Shown in pieces: positions 48,311-59,100 of a stretch of 64,000 nucleotides of DNA (position 1 is its first letter; the number at the start of each line of letters is the position of its first letter). The notes under the pieces are model-generated. The model did no database searches, was not told the DNA's origin, and was given only the letters and a program-made list of their open reading frames with translations. Source of the stretch: Metellina segmentata (taxonomy: Eukaryota; Arthropoda; Arachnida; Araneae; Tetragnathidae); NCBI GenBank assembly GCA_947359465.1, contig OX375881.1, forward strand, positions 74,671,914-74,735,913. The letters are read 5' to 3'. Position numbers and translations under genes: made by a program.

Positions 48311-48676
48311 GGTTTGCTACCTATAATTGCCCGTTTCATCAAATTGACATTCAAATGCAATACTTGTACAAGGTCTCAGGAAAGTATTGCTTAATCTAAG
48401 GAATATTTGGTCTGCGGAAAGTTAATTTTGTTAATGAAGTCGCTTTGATTTGCTTAAATCCTTAAGAAATATAAATATTAAGTATTAGACAGGTAAATAT
48501 ATCCAATTTTAAGAGTAAAAACTACATTATATATAAACATTGTTATACCCCGATTCTCAAATGTTTATCAATTGCTAGTGAAAGTTAAGAATTCAGCAGC
48601 ATTGGACAAAATTTCAAATCAAGCGAATACTACAAAATTCAACAAGATCCCTTATTCAGATTGAAAGTTTGTAATC

Positions 48677-48765
48677 CGACTGGTTCAAAATTACGTGTTG
48701 TCCTTGGATCATAGCCATTAGCCCGTTGTAATGCTCTAGTATGGTGTTTAAATACCATATCAGAT
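48677..48765 (+). mobile_element. Diverged SINE fragment
   Basis: GGTTCAAAATTACGTGTTGT and AGCCCGTTGTAATGCTCTAG match the main SINE body with an internal deletion. Confidence 0.6.
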
Positions 48766-49119
48766 TAAGTGAATTTGAAGATAATCAAAAGTTTGCAAAG
48801 TTAAAATTTACTTAACCCTCCTGGTGGTTACCTCGACATCTAAAAATTATAAGCAAAATAGACCAGATCTTTATGGACTGGATATCTCGTCATTAGAAAA
48901 CTGACCAGATCTTGATGAGACACCTCTGTCGAAGTGGCTTGGAGCATTAATTTAAAAAGAATTTATCTCATTTGAAATGTGCATATGTGAAGGAAATGTT
49001 ACGATTAGCAATTATAGACGTCGCCAGTTATGGCAATGGGTTTAGAATATGAAAACCCATCTCTTGTTCAAATAGGCGTTTTGTGACGAAACTTGTCACT
49101 GATTGGGCAATATGTGTTA

Positions 49120-49330
49120 CTAGGGGGCCCGCCCCCTGCTCACTAAAGCTTGCCAACCCTCCGGAGGATTACTTTGAAATCCTCATTGGTTTGCTCAAAT
49201 CAATGAAGACATGTCGCACCCCGGCAAGAAAAGTGACGCAACTCAAAGTTGCAGAATTTGAGAAACAACTTAAAGGATACTATAAAACCTATATTAAAAT
49301 AGTAGTAACTTCCATTATATTCTATAGAAT
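49120..49330 (-). mobile_element. Short Helitron-like fragment
   Basis: The minus-strand end GCGGGCCCCCTAG followed by host T (49119) matches the other Helitron 3' ends. The far end (TCTATAGAATATAATGGAAG, then TTACTACT) only loosely matches the 5' consensus. Confidence 0.5.
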
Positions 49331-49902
49331 ATTAATGTAACATGCTGGGGAACCTCATACATATTTTTCAATGACATAACATCAAAATTTTTATTTTTTA
49401 CTTTTCTTATTGGGTGCAATGTGTCCTAGCAGAAAGAATTGTTTACAAAATATGATATTCCAAAAAACGTTTTTCAAATCTGAATTTGCTGTTTTTCAGA
49501 AAATATATATACAGCCCTGGAATCTGAATCCAAATTTTGAGTCGAAATGTAAGTGCTGCTTTGGAAATTGAATACCCAGCATGTTGTTTGTGTGTACATT
49601 TCCACAAGCACTCGAGTCGCCCACACTTTTTCATTGAGTTTGTTGTCAAAAGTTATAGTGCAAGTGTCTTGTTGAACTATAATTGTTGGCCCTGTAATGT
49701 TCCTTTGATTTCTAATTATAAACTGCAACAGCTCGACTAAATTTTTTCCGATAACTATAAATTCAATTGAGGCGCGAGGCTTCGTGGTAAACAATCGTTC
49801 AATGTTGCCAAAACGCGATAATAAATAATGTATTTTTTGCGTGCCACACAAGAGAATTATATATATAGATATTATTTTTGCACGAGGAATCCTATTTTTA
49901 AG

Positions 49903-50086
49903 TCACGTTGGGTTGGCGTGGAAGTTTGGAGAGTGGGGTGCCAGCTCAGGTGTTGCTTCGTCATCTGACAGTGGTTCAAAATTAGGAGGTGTTGTCCTCA
50001 AATCTTTCCCTTAAGGGACTGATCCCGGACCGTCGTCAATAGCCCATTGTGTTGCTCTAGTACGACATTAACTAAAATTACCATTA
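49903..50086 (+). mobile_element. 5'-truncated SINE with 12-bp duplication
   Basis: Begins in the body at CACGTTGGGTTGGCGTGG and ends ATTACCATTA. CCTATTTTTAAG lies at 49891-49902 and 50087-50098. Few differences from the full copy at 21800, so it is young. Confidence 0.88.
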
Positions 50087-50159
50087 CCTATTTTTAAGAA
50101 ATGGATACTAAGCTATACTCAGCAGCAGCTTTTTTTGGCAATGGAGAAATAAACTGAGC

Positions 50160-51900
50160 AAGTCAATCAGTTCCCTGCACCTTGATATTTGAGTGTAATA
50201 AGGCACTGAAATTTAGATTTAAGATGGGTTGTTAAAAGGATTATAAAAATCTTTTCTGGAAGGCCTTACAGAGTCAATGTTTTCCCTCCAAAACTATGAA
50301 TGTCACAATGCACTTGTGGATCTGGCTGAAAGGAACAAAGTGTCTTATCGGGTCCCTGATCATTGTAGGTAATGAAATGGCAGACCAATTAGCAAAACAT
50401 GGATATGAAACACCATTGATGGACCAGCCTGTTTTGGGTCTACCTTACAATGTGGTTAGAGGGACTATCAAAGGTTTACTCCTCGTCAAGTCCTACCATA
50501 CATGGGTTCAATATAATGATCAAAGAGCTCAATGAACTTTCTTCATGGAATAGATCGAGGGAGCTATTGGCCTTCTGACTGGCCACTACTCTGAACAGAC
50601 ACCTCAGCTTTATGGGTGTTGTAGATCAGTGCTCCCCAACCTTTTTATCACCACAGACGGGATCAAAGTTTGATAATTTTAACGCGGCCCGCTGAGTGAA
50701 GGGGGGGGGGGAAGGGCATTGATTGTTTATATTTTAGATTGTTTCGATTTTAGAATTTTAATTTAATTGTATTTGAACATGCCTTCAAAATAAAATACAG
50801 TAACACCAAAAAATGACTACAATGTGATTTAACATTTTAACTCACTAGAACGCTAAAACAATGAGAACCCAGAGCTTGTTTCTTTTCAACGAGACGGTTT
50901 CATCTGGGGGTAATAGGAGACAATGACACCCAAAGTGTGTTGCTTATGTCCAGTTTATTCCGTTGTTTTGGTTGCTGTCACTTCAGAAAACCCCGCTTAA
51001 CACAGATAGGTTGTCGGAAAGGGCAATAGGGATTTAAGTGCTGTGGTGGCAATCTCGGGGTATTCCGTCATGACTTTAATCTAGAATACCGGCAGAGTTG
51101 TTGTCTCGATTGTAGCTTTAAGGCTGCCTTCATTTGCAATCTCCAGCAGTTGATCTTCTTGCACAGACATGAATTGTTGACAAATTGGTTGTGAATCCAT
51201 TCCTTACTAGTTTGTGAGTATTTTGTGGTTTCCAAATAAAAAAATAACCAAGAAGCGCTCAAACTCTTTTAAAAGTAAAGACAGGTGATCGTGCACCAAC
51301 TAGGAGAATGAATGTTTAGGCTCAGTCTCGCCTAAAATCCCCACTAATGTCTGAAACATGTCCAAAATGTCTCTGTTCACGCGCCGTCCCCACAACTTCA
51401 GTTTGGATTTAAATGCAGCTAATTTGTCTGCCAACATGAAAACAGCTGTCACATTTGTCAAAATTGGAAAATAAAGACATACAGAATTCAGAAATCATAA
51501 TTGAAGCTCTAGCCTCCTAATTTGAGTGGACATTTCATACATAAGAACCGCACAAACCCGAGATAAATACACCAAAGTAAATAAAATGGAAATAATTTAA
51601 TATTCCTTGGGCGGCCCAGTACCATTTGATCCACGGCCCGGTACCGGACGTTGGGGACCACTGTTGTAGATGACCCATTATGTAAAGGTTGTCGGATGGT
51701 AGAAGAGTCCTAAACATGTATTGTGTGACTGATATTTACTCAGCACAACATTTGAATATCTAGGATATCACTGTATCGAAGGGCAACATTCCAATCGGGT
51801 ACATGCTAAAATTTATTTCGGCAATCAGTCTTTAGTGGATTAACAGGAGTCTCAGTACAATAAACTATTAGTGGCCCCCCAAAATAAGTCATAGATATAT
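50160..51900 (+). pseudogene. Non-LTR retrotransposon 3' region (RNase H and C-terminal zinc-binding part), split by a hAT
   Basis: VGNEMADQLAKHGYET (about 50370-50415) is the end of an RNase H domain. GLLTGHYSLNRHL-like sequence follows (about 50570), and after the hAT insertion DDPLCKGCRMVEES and HVLCDCYL-like residues (51672-51740) continue the cysteine-rich C terminus typical of jockey-like LINEs. Stops and frame changes are present. Confidence 0.7.
50627..51663 (-). mobile_element. hAT element (1,037 bp), ZBED5-like transposase relic, 8-bp duplication
   Basis: Ends CAGTGCTCCCCAACCTTTTT and, inverted, CAGTGGTCCCCAACGTCCGG. TTGTAGAT is at 50619-50626 and 51664-51671. The minus strand shows decayed pieces resembling the ZBED5/FAM200-like hAT lineage, such as EWIHNQFVN (about 51200) and KSKLKLWGRRVNRDIL (about 51400). 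It interrupts the LINE. Confidence 0.85.
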
Positions 51901-52139
51901 ACGATGTCAAACCCCCCACCACCGATTGTTTGTCGTAATTAGTTTGAAATGTTGAATATTTTGCCTTCTACATGTGGCTTGGTAATTTAATTTAGAACTG
52001 AGCATGCTAGTTAATAAGAGCCAACAAGCAGTTCATGTGCTCCCGACACAGGTTGCTTACATATCTCCACTAACGTTTGTTGCATTTATTTTTGTTTCCA
52101 TTTTAAGCCCTATATTCGAGTATTTTGTTATTAATAATG

Positions 52140-52650
52140 GAATTAACTCAGAAATCTACTAGAAGTTACGTTTTTCAATCGTGCAAGAAAGGCAGTGCTC
52201 TGCAAAGACAGTAGTTATGAAATTTCCTGACGATTCTCAGAATGATTCTGAATAAAACTTCGGACTTGACCAGCTTTTCTGATTGCACTATCGTATGAAT
52301 ACAACAGGAATTTCGATGGAGGTAAAGTACAGCAACTCATCTTGTGAAATATGATGAATTTACTGTCTTCCATTCAAAGGAAGGTGCATTTGTTTTTGAA
52401 AAGTAATGAAAACAATCAATGAAGACACTGATCTTCCAAACTTGACTGTTGACACAAGGGGCTAATGCACAACTCAACACTGACAGAACGGGAAGATATT
52501 TAAGTCTGGCGCTGTAAATATTTGAGACCAATTCACCACAACTACAATGAAGGAGGGACCATTTACTAAACTGATGAAACCTGGGTGAATTTCAGCCACA
52601 CGAAGCAAATAGTTATATCTGGCCTTGACTGGCACTAGGTCCCAGATTGT
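52140..52650 (+). pseudogene. DDE transposase remnant (Tc1/IS630-like)
   Basis: Plus-strand TDETWVNFSHTKQ (about 52570-52610) resembles the DETWVN-H core of a Tc1/IS630-like transposase group, with degraded upstream pieces. No termini were found. Confidence 0.5.
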
Positions 52651-52729
52651 CTAAAATAGTGCCAGGACCAGTACTCAATTCTGCACTTGAAAGTGAGAAA
52701 CATTTTGAAACATATTTACAGAACCCTTT

Positions 52730-53038
52730 GAAAAACTAAAATAATTTATTACAATGTAAAATTTAAAAATACAAATTGTGATTGTCTATCAAGAATTACA
52801 AGAAAAGTTTGTTTTTATAAAATTTAATTGAAATCAAACTTATGCTAATAAAACATTTTCCCTTTAGGAAAACATTCTTCATCCTGTATAAAAATAGCAA
52901 TTTCTTATATATACAAAAATTATATACTTTGATATCATGACGGTTAAAAGTAAATCTTCATATAAAATAGCATGCTTAGATGAAAAGATGAGTTCTTCAT
53001 TGATTTGTACAATATTTCCTTTCCTGAACACAATACTG
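52730..53038 (-). other. Probable 3' UTR of the KEN-motif gene
   Basis: On the minus strand, AT-rich sequence after the stop reaches an AATAAA at 52750-52745. This leaves about 4.7 kb of intergenic repeats between the two convergent genes. Confidence 0.5.
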
Positions 53039-53181
53039 TTAGTTATTTTTTAAGGCATTTTCTTTGGCCAATAAGGCTTTTTTTGCTGATCTTGTCACAA
53101 CTTGCAACGGAGGAATTTCTTTAGGTGATCTCTTTTTACCATGCAAAGTAGGCTCATCTAAAGATGTCTTTTCATTAGAAG
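53039..53181 (-). CDS. KEN-motif protein, terminal exon
   Basis: Minus strand: acceptor ATTTTTAG. Encodes SNEKTSLDEP through KKALLAKENALKNN and TAA. The second KEN motif lies close to the C terminus. Confidence 0.78.
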
Positions 53182-56100
53182 CTAAAAATAAAATATTTAT
53201 CTTAATGTGTAGGAATCAAACAGTAACATTAATATAACTACTAAAAAACAATTTTTTATATATCTAGGGGGCTCTGCCCCCCTGCTCGTCAACCCCCAGG
53301 GATTGCTACTCAATCCCACTTATTTGCTTCGCAAAGCAACACTTCTATCGCAGAGCCGATCTCCTGCGATAGCGAAACTATCTTAACAATCCTGATTTTC
53401 TGATCTGTACTTAATCAGCAAACCGTCTTAAAAATCGAGCAAAAAAACAAGCATGACATCACAGCGAATTTCAAGGGCATTTGGTAAACCTGTCAGACGG
53501 GAAAATGTAACCTTTATTTCCATGCAGTAGAATGAACGCAATCATACAGTGATCTAAAAAATACGAAATTTGTATGACCAATGTTTTATCGCATTGAATT
53601 TATATACTAGCCAATTTTCAAAAATAATTGTACCGTAAGACAGAGGACATTCTAAAATTCCCTGCAATGTTTTAAAATTGAAAAAAAAAAAATAATAATA
53701 ATAATAATAACAAGATATAGATACGACAGTTTAAAAAAATATCAGGAACCAAATTGAAATTTGCAAAAAAACTCTGCATCGTGCAAAAATTTACATTTGG
53801 AGGTATTTCCAAGACTGAAAATTGTGCGTGTTTTCCTCACTCGCGTTAGAAATTTGCTCTTTCAACTTTGACACTTAAAATTCACCTTAAACTATAGGCC
53901 ACATCGGAAGAAAAAAAAATCTTATTCGCCTTGTTCCCTGTACAATTTTGAACAAACTATGTCAATATTGTAAGTTTCTGATCCGTAATGTCTTGTGAAA
54001 CCATCTAAGAATCAAGCGAAAAAAACGAGTTTTCAATCCTAAGGCAGCAGCAACTTTTTTTAAAACAGATTTATGAATGCAATTGTCTGAGATTGACCAA
54101 TGCCCACATTTCTTTCAATGTTTATGAATTTTAACTTTCAGGGAGAGTATATTTAGATTTTTTTTTATGGTGCAAGGATAAGGTTCGCCTAAACTGCACC
54201 AAACTATTGGTAATTAAACAAATTATATCATAATATTTCTGTATACTTAAAACAAATCATTAAAATTAAACACAATTTGGCATAATTGTACAAAAGAACA
54301 TCAAAAATTCATAGAGCTATAAATAGAATTATAAAAACCTTTATCTCTGAAATAAATAACAATTCATAATGGAGCTAGCTTTCATAAATTAATCTAACAC
54401 ACGGGTATACAATAAAGTAAAATTTTAATATAGAAAAATTAATTAAAATAAGTTTAGTTTTACTTACTCTTTAGAAGTGATTTTGGAAGGTTCTTTTTGG
54501 GAACTGAAAGAAAATTCTCTTTATTTTTCTTTCTGCCTGCAGATACTTTAACAGATTTTAAGACTTCAGGAGAAGCTTCTTTTTGTTCTGATGCTTGAAA
54601 TTTCTCAATTTTTGGGGATTGTGTACGTTTTCTAGGCCTGTTCAAATTCACAGCATCTTCAATTTTTGTGACGTTTTCACTTGCCATGCTTAGTTGATCG
54701 GCATGCTCAGTTGAACCTTTTTCAGCTGTACTTGTTACATGTTTTTCGATGGTATTCTCATTATCTTTAGTAAGCTGTGCTTTCATTTTTAGTTTTGCCA
54801 CTGCAAGTCTCTGGCGAGCAGCTATAGCATGCTCTTTAGCTGTAGATGCTACCTTTGTGTTGATGGTTAAACCTGGCTTCTGTAAGCAAATTTAAAAACT
54901 ATGTATAAGACAAAAATGGAAAAAATTTATTTTTTCAAATTAAATCATTAGCAGGCTATGAAAATAGAACTTGTTTGTGTTTTAAAGCTTAATGATGAGG
55001 GAAAAATTTACATACTTAAAAAAGTTTTAAACAATTGATTTAGAAACATGTAAACAAATTATTTTCCTTTTTAAAGTATCAAAACTAATTATTTGTTTCA
55101 TAATTAAAAGCAAATTATAATTTGGTTACTTGCAAACCATTCTGTGAACCTTGAAAAGGTGCAGATTACTCTAAACTTTCCCAAATCATTTCGACCGCCA
55201 AAAACCCGTGATGCATTCAAAAATAAGAATACACTAGGGATTCCTATTTTTAATTAAGGGGCCACACTAATCCTTTAATCATGCTGTTACACAATTTGTG
55301 TTTGTTGGAATTGGTCAACGGGAAAGTACTTGCATACTATCTCTTTGACCATGAAAGTAGGCACAGATTAATACCACATTTTTAAATAATTTTGGCAGAC
55401 AAAACCCCTAATGGCATTTTAAATGGGAATCCATTAGTGATACCTATTTTAATGCCATTAGAGGACCATGTTTATCCATTATTAGTAGTAAATCACACAT
55501 TTAGTACACAAGCAGGGTTCCCACTCTTTTTTTTCCGAACTAAAAATAAGGACTTTCTAAGCACTTTCTAGGTCAAAATAAGGACTTAAATAAAACATTG
55601 AAGAAACCATATTATACAATGAAATACCCGACTTTCGACCAAATGGGGATGCTCTTACGGATTAGTTAATCTTATAAGAACGGTAGTATATAAAAAATTT
55701 AATAGTCAAGTCTATTTTCAAACAATTATACACAAATAAGGCTACACAAAAATGAGATTTTTCAATATAAGCTGTCTGATTTTTTACAAAATTCAGCAGT
55801 TAATATATGAGCATTTACATGTACACGTATTAGTAACATGTATAAGTACATAAACAAATTATAGAATGGAGGCCACAAGAAAAAAACTTTGGATGCTTTT
55901 CTTTTATCTCTTTGCCGTGCATTTGCTTTTATAAAAAGGGAAAGAAAGAGTTAAGTTTGATGATGACTGGACTTGGTGTTGTCGGTCTCAAAGCTGCTGT
56001 TGCGAGTTTGATTTCATTTTCTTATTATTTTCATCTTGTTTTGTTTTTACTTTTTAATGGTCTTTAAGGGAATGAATGAGCAAATATTTGGCATATTGCT

Positions 56101-59100
56101 GCTCATGGGTAGGGGTGTTGTCTGGTTCAGCCTCCTATCTGATCCAACAACACTTTCATTTTCCAAAATTTCCCAATTTTTTTATTTTGAATTTCTTTTT
56201 GTTTTTGAAATAACAGTGGTTACTTTGTTGTGTCTGCAGCTTCAGCCTCCTTATGAAATGGAAATTACTCATCCTATTAATTATTTTAAAATACACTTTC
56301 ATAAATTCATAATGAAAATAAGAAGTAAATTCATTTATTGGCACATCGGAGGTTTCAATAAAATAAAATTAGTGGCAAACTATTAATTTACTTAAAGGAT
56401 TGCAAGTTGCATACATCAGAGTCAAACTTGACTAGATCGGAGACCGAATGAGTTCCAAAGAAATTTTTTCCCATGAACCAAAACAAATCATAAGAGTTGT
56501 GCAAAAACTTTGATGAATTTATAAAAAAGCTTTTTAAAAAATGCAATTTTATTGAATAGATATTCAACTAGTTGCCACCATTCCAGCCTAAGCCATTCGA
56601 TGTATTGCCACATAATTTTGAACCACGCTCAGATGACAAGACATCTGAGCTGGCGTGCCACTCTCCAAACTTCCACAACAACCCAACATGAGGACCTTCG
56701 GCCACGACAGATTTAAGGTGCACCAGCCGCCTCTACACTATACGCATACAAACATCATTTAAAAAAAAACAAAATTAGTTTGAAAATAATCATCTAAACT
56801 GACAATGGAAACAGATTGCGCATGGCCAGTGGCGGATCAAGTCAAGTGAGGGCCCCAAGCGGTAAAATTTTCGGGGCCCTCAAACTCAAGAAAGAAAAGA
56901 AGTTTAAAGAAAACTATCATTGAGTTAACAAAAAAGAAAAGTAAATTTCATACCCATAACACATTAAATAAATTTAATTGAAAAAACATTTTTTACATGA
57001 ATTTCCGTCTTACTTTATTGCTTGCAAATTTGTTAATTAATTTGTCAGTGTCAATTCAGCTTGCATGTTACGCATTAGGATTGACAATGTCAACTTAGCA
57101 GTGTGAATTTCTTGCTCGATATACAGAATGATTAATTAATTTTTCTTATCTCATAGTACTCCTTGAATAACTTTTTACATGCTTTAAAACAGAAAATCAT
57201 CTTTCTCCTGACTATTAGATAAGGGAATTATTAAAAAAAATTTTCAATACTATTTCAACATTCAGAAATGTGCAAGACATTTCTTTGGCTGCTCAATAGA
57301 CGTCTGGTGTGGTTTTTATAGTATCCTTGTTTTCTTTTAGAAATATTAAAAAATGGTCAAATTCATCTTCAAAAGTACAAACATCAATGTAATTTTTGTA
57401 AATATCCTTCAACTTTTTTATCTTTTAGGCCTTGAGGCCCTACGCGGTCGCTTACCGCTTAATCCGCCATTGCACAAGCAAAGTGAAATTCAAGCACAGT
57501 CGGCCATTGAGTATTTGTGACCCGGATACAAAGAGAAAAAAATTATAAAGCCTATAAAAATTACTTTCGATTTCGGTCAGCGTTCAAATACGATGAGAGT
57601 TCGAAATCACCAGTTTTCAAGCGACTTTTCCCGATTCAGGAAATTCCATGACTATTCTTGGTTCTCCAGCATTCTGGTTTACATTTTTGCAATCTTCTCC
57701 TCTAAAATTTTTTTAATCAAACAGTTTTTTTTTTTTTTTTTTTGAATTAATAACTGATTGCTTTAAATTTTCTGAAAAATTCGAACTATTTTATTTTATA
57801 TTTCTACCCCTCAAAAATCTTCAAAATATTTCTTCTTTGTTGGGGGGAATAGTTTTTACAAAGAAATAAAAGCATAAAAAAAAGCTAGATTAAAAAAAAA
57901 ATTGCAACACATTAGGTTGTCACACATATAGCAGCATTAATTCTAATAAATTATCTTTATATTTTTTCTATTCATCTACAAACTTAAAAATACACTTCCC
58001 CATAATTATAATAAATTTTTAAAACATTGCACTCGCGGGTAACTGAATAAAACAAAATTAATTAATAGTTGATGATTGTATTTTAGTTTCCTCTATCAGG
58101 GCAATTATTTTGTGCATTGCAAGAGCCACTCACAAGTCGAAAACCGACTGATTTTCATGGGTTTTCAAGTTTTTAAAGTATTATGTGCACATCAAGAGTC
58201 CGATCGATGATTTGTATATCGCGTATCAAGGGTTGCCATTCAAGTAAGTCAGTTTCTGAATTATCACCAAAACAGTACTTGTAAGCAGTTTTATCCACGA
58301 TCAGTCACTAAAAAGAGGTCGGAAATATTGAGAAAAAATATCGTCATTTGAAAACTGAATTTTGTTTTCATAGGAAAATAAGCACTTTCTAAGGACTATT
58401 GACGTAAAATAAGCACTTCTAAGTGCAGTTAGAAATGAAAGGTAAAAACAAGCACTTATAAGCACCCGTGGGAACCCTGCTAGAGAGCATTGCTTGTGAG
58501 CATAACGAATATTAGCGGAGTCGCCATTTGCATGACGATCGTCATAGCGGTATCAAACAGTCAGTGAACGTTTTTTTCTTGTGTAGCGGCAACATTTCAT
58601 GCGGCAAACAATTCAAGAGGAAGAAAGAAAGAAAAAAAAATTGACTGGCATTGTTTAGTTTGTTTTTGTAAAATCAGGATCATTAAAGATGGAATGAAAA
58701 TTTTAACGGATTTGAAATCTGTGAAAAATTTTACACCAGAACGATACCTTAAATGTGATTTTCTATAAATAAATGATTTAATAAATAATCAAATGGTAAA
58801 TAATTGTATAATAAATCAGTTTTTGGTATCGATCTGGCGAAAAAGTTTTCGCTGATTTCAAATCCGTTGAAATTTTCACTATCTTCATGTGGCGATGTCG
58901 ACCTCATGCCAGTTTTTCACGATGTATCGATACATCGACCAGGCTTACCTCCCTAGTATATAAAACATCCGGTTCTTCAAAGCTTGAAATATACTCTCAT
59001 TGGCTAGAAACACTAATGACGTCATATTCTTAAAAACTGCCAAAATCACGTTAGAAAAACGCGGAAAATTACTGAAAAAAGGTAAAAACATAAAAAAAAA

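Larger units (their letters stand above)
55513..58494. mobile_element. hAT-type element, CAGGGTTCCCAC family, copy B, inverted relative to copy A
   Basis: Left end CAGGGTTCCCAC and right end GTGGGAACCCTG. Interior matches 36387-37760 and 32336-32811 in reverse order. Contains a SINE (56608-56756) and a nested hAT derivative (56827-57472). A matching target duplication was not found. Confidence 0.75.

Noticed and set aside
55513..58494. 8-bp target duplication for copy B of the CAGGGTTCCCAC element
   Set aside because: Flanks TACACAAG and CTAGAGAG do not match, so the boundaries rest on the terminal inverted repeats only.
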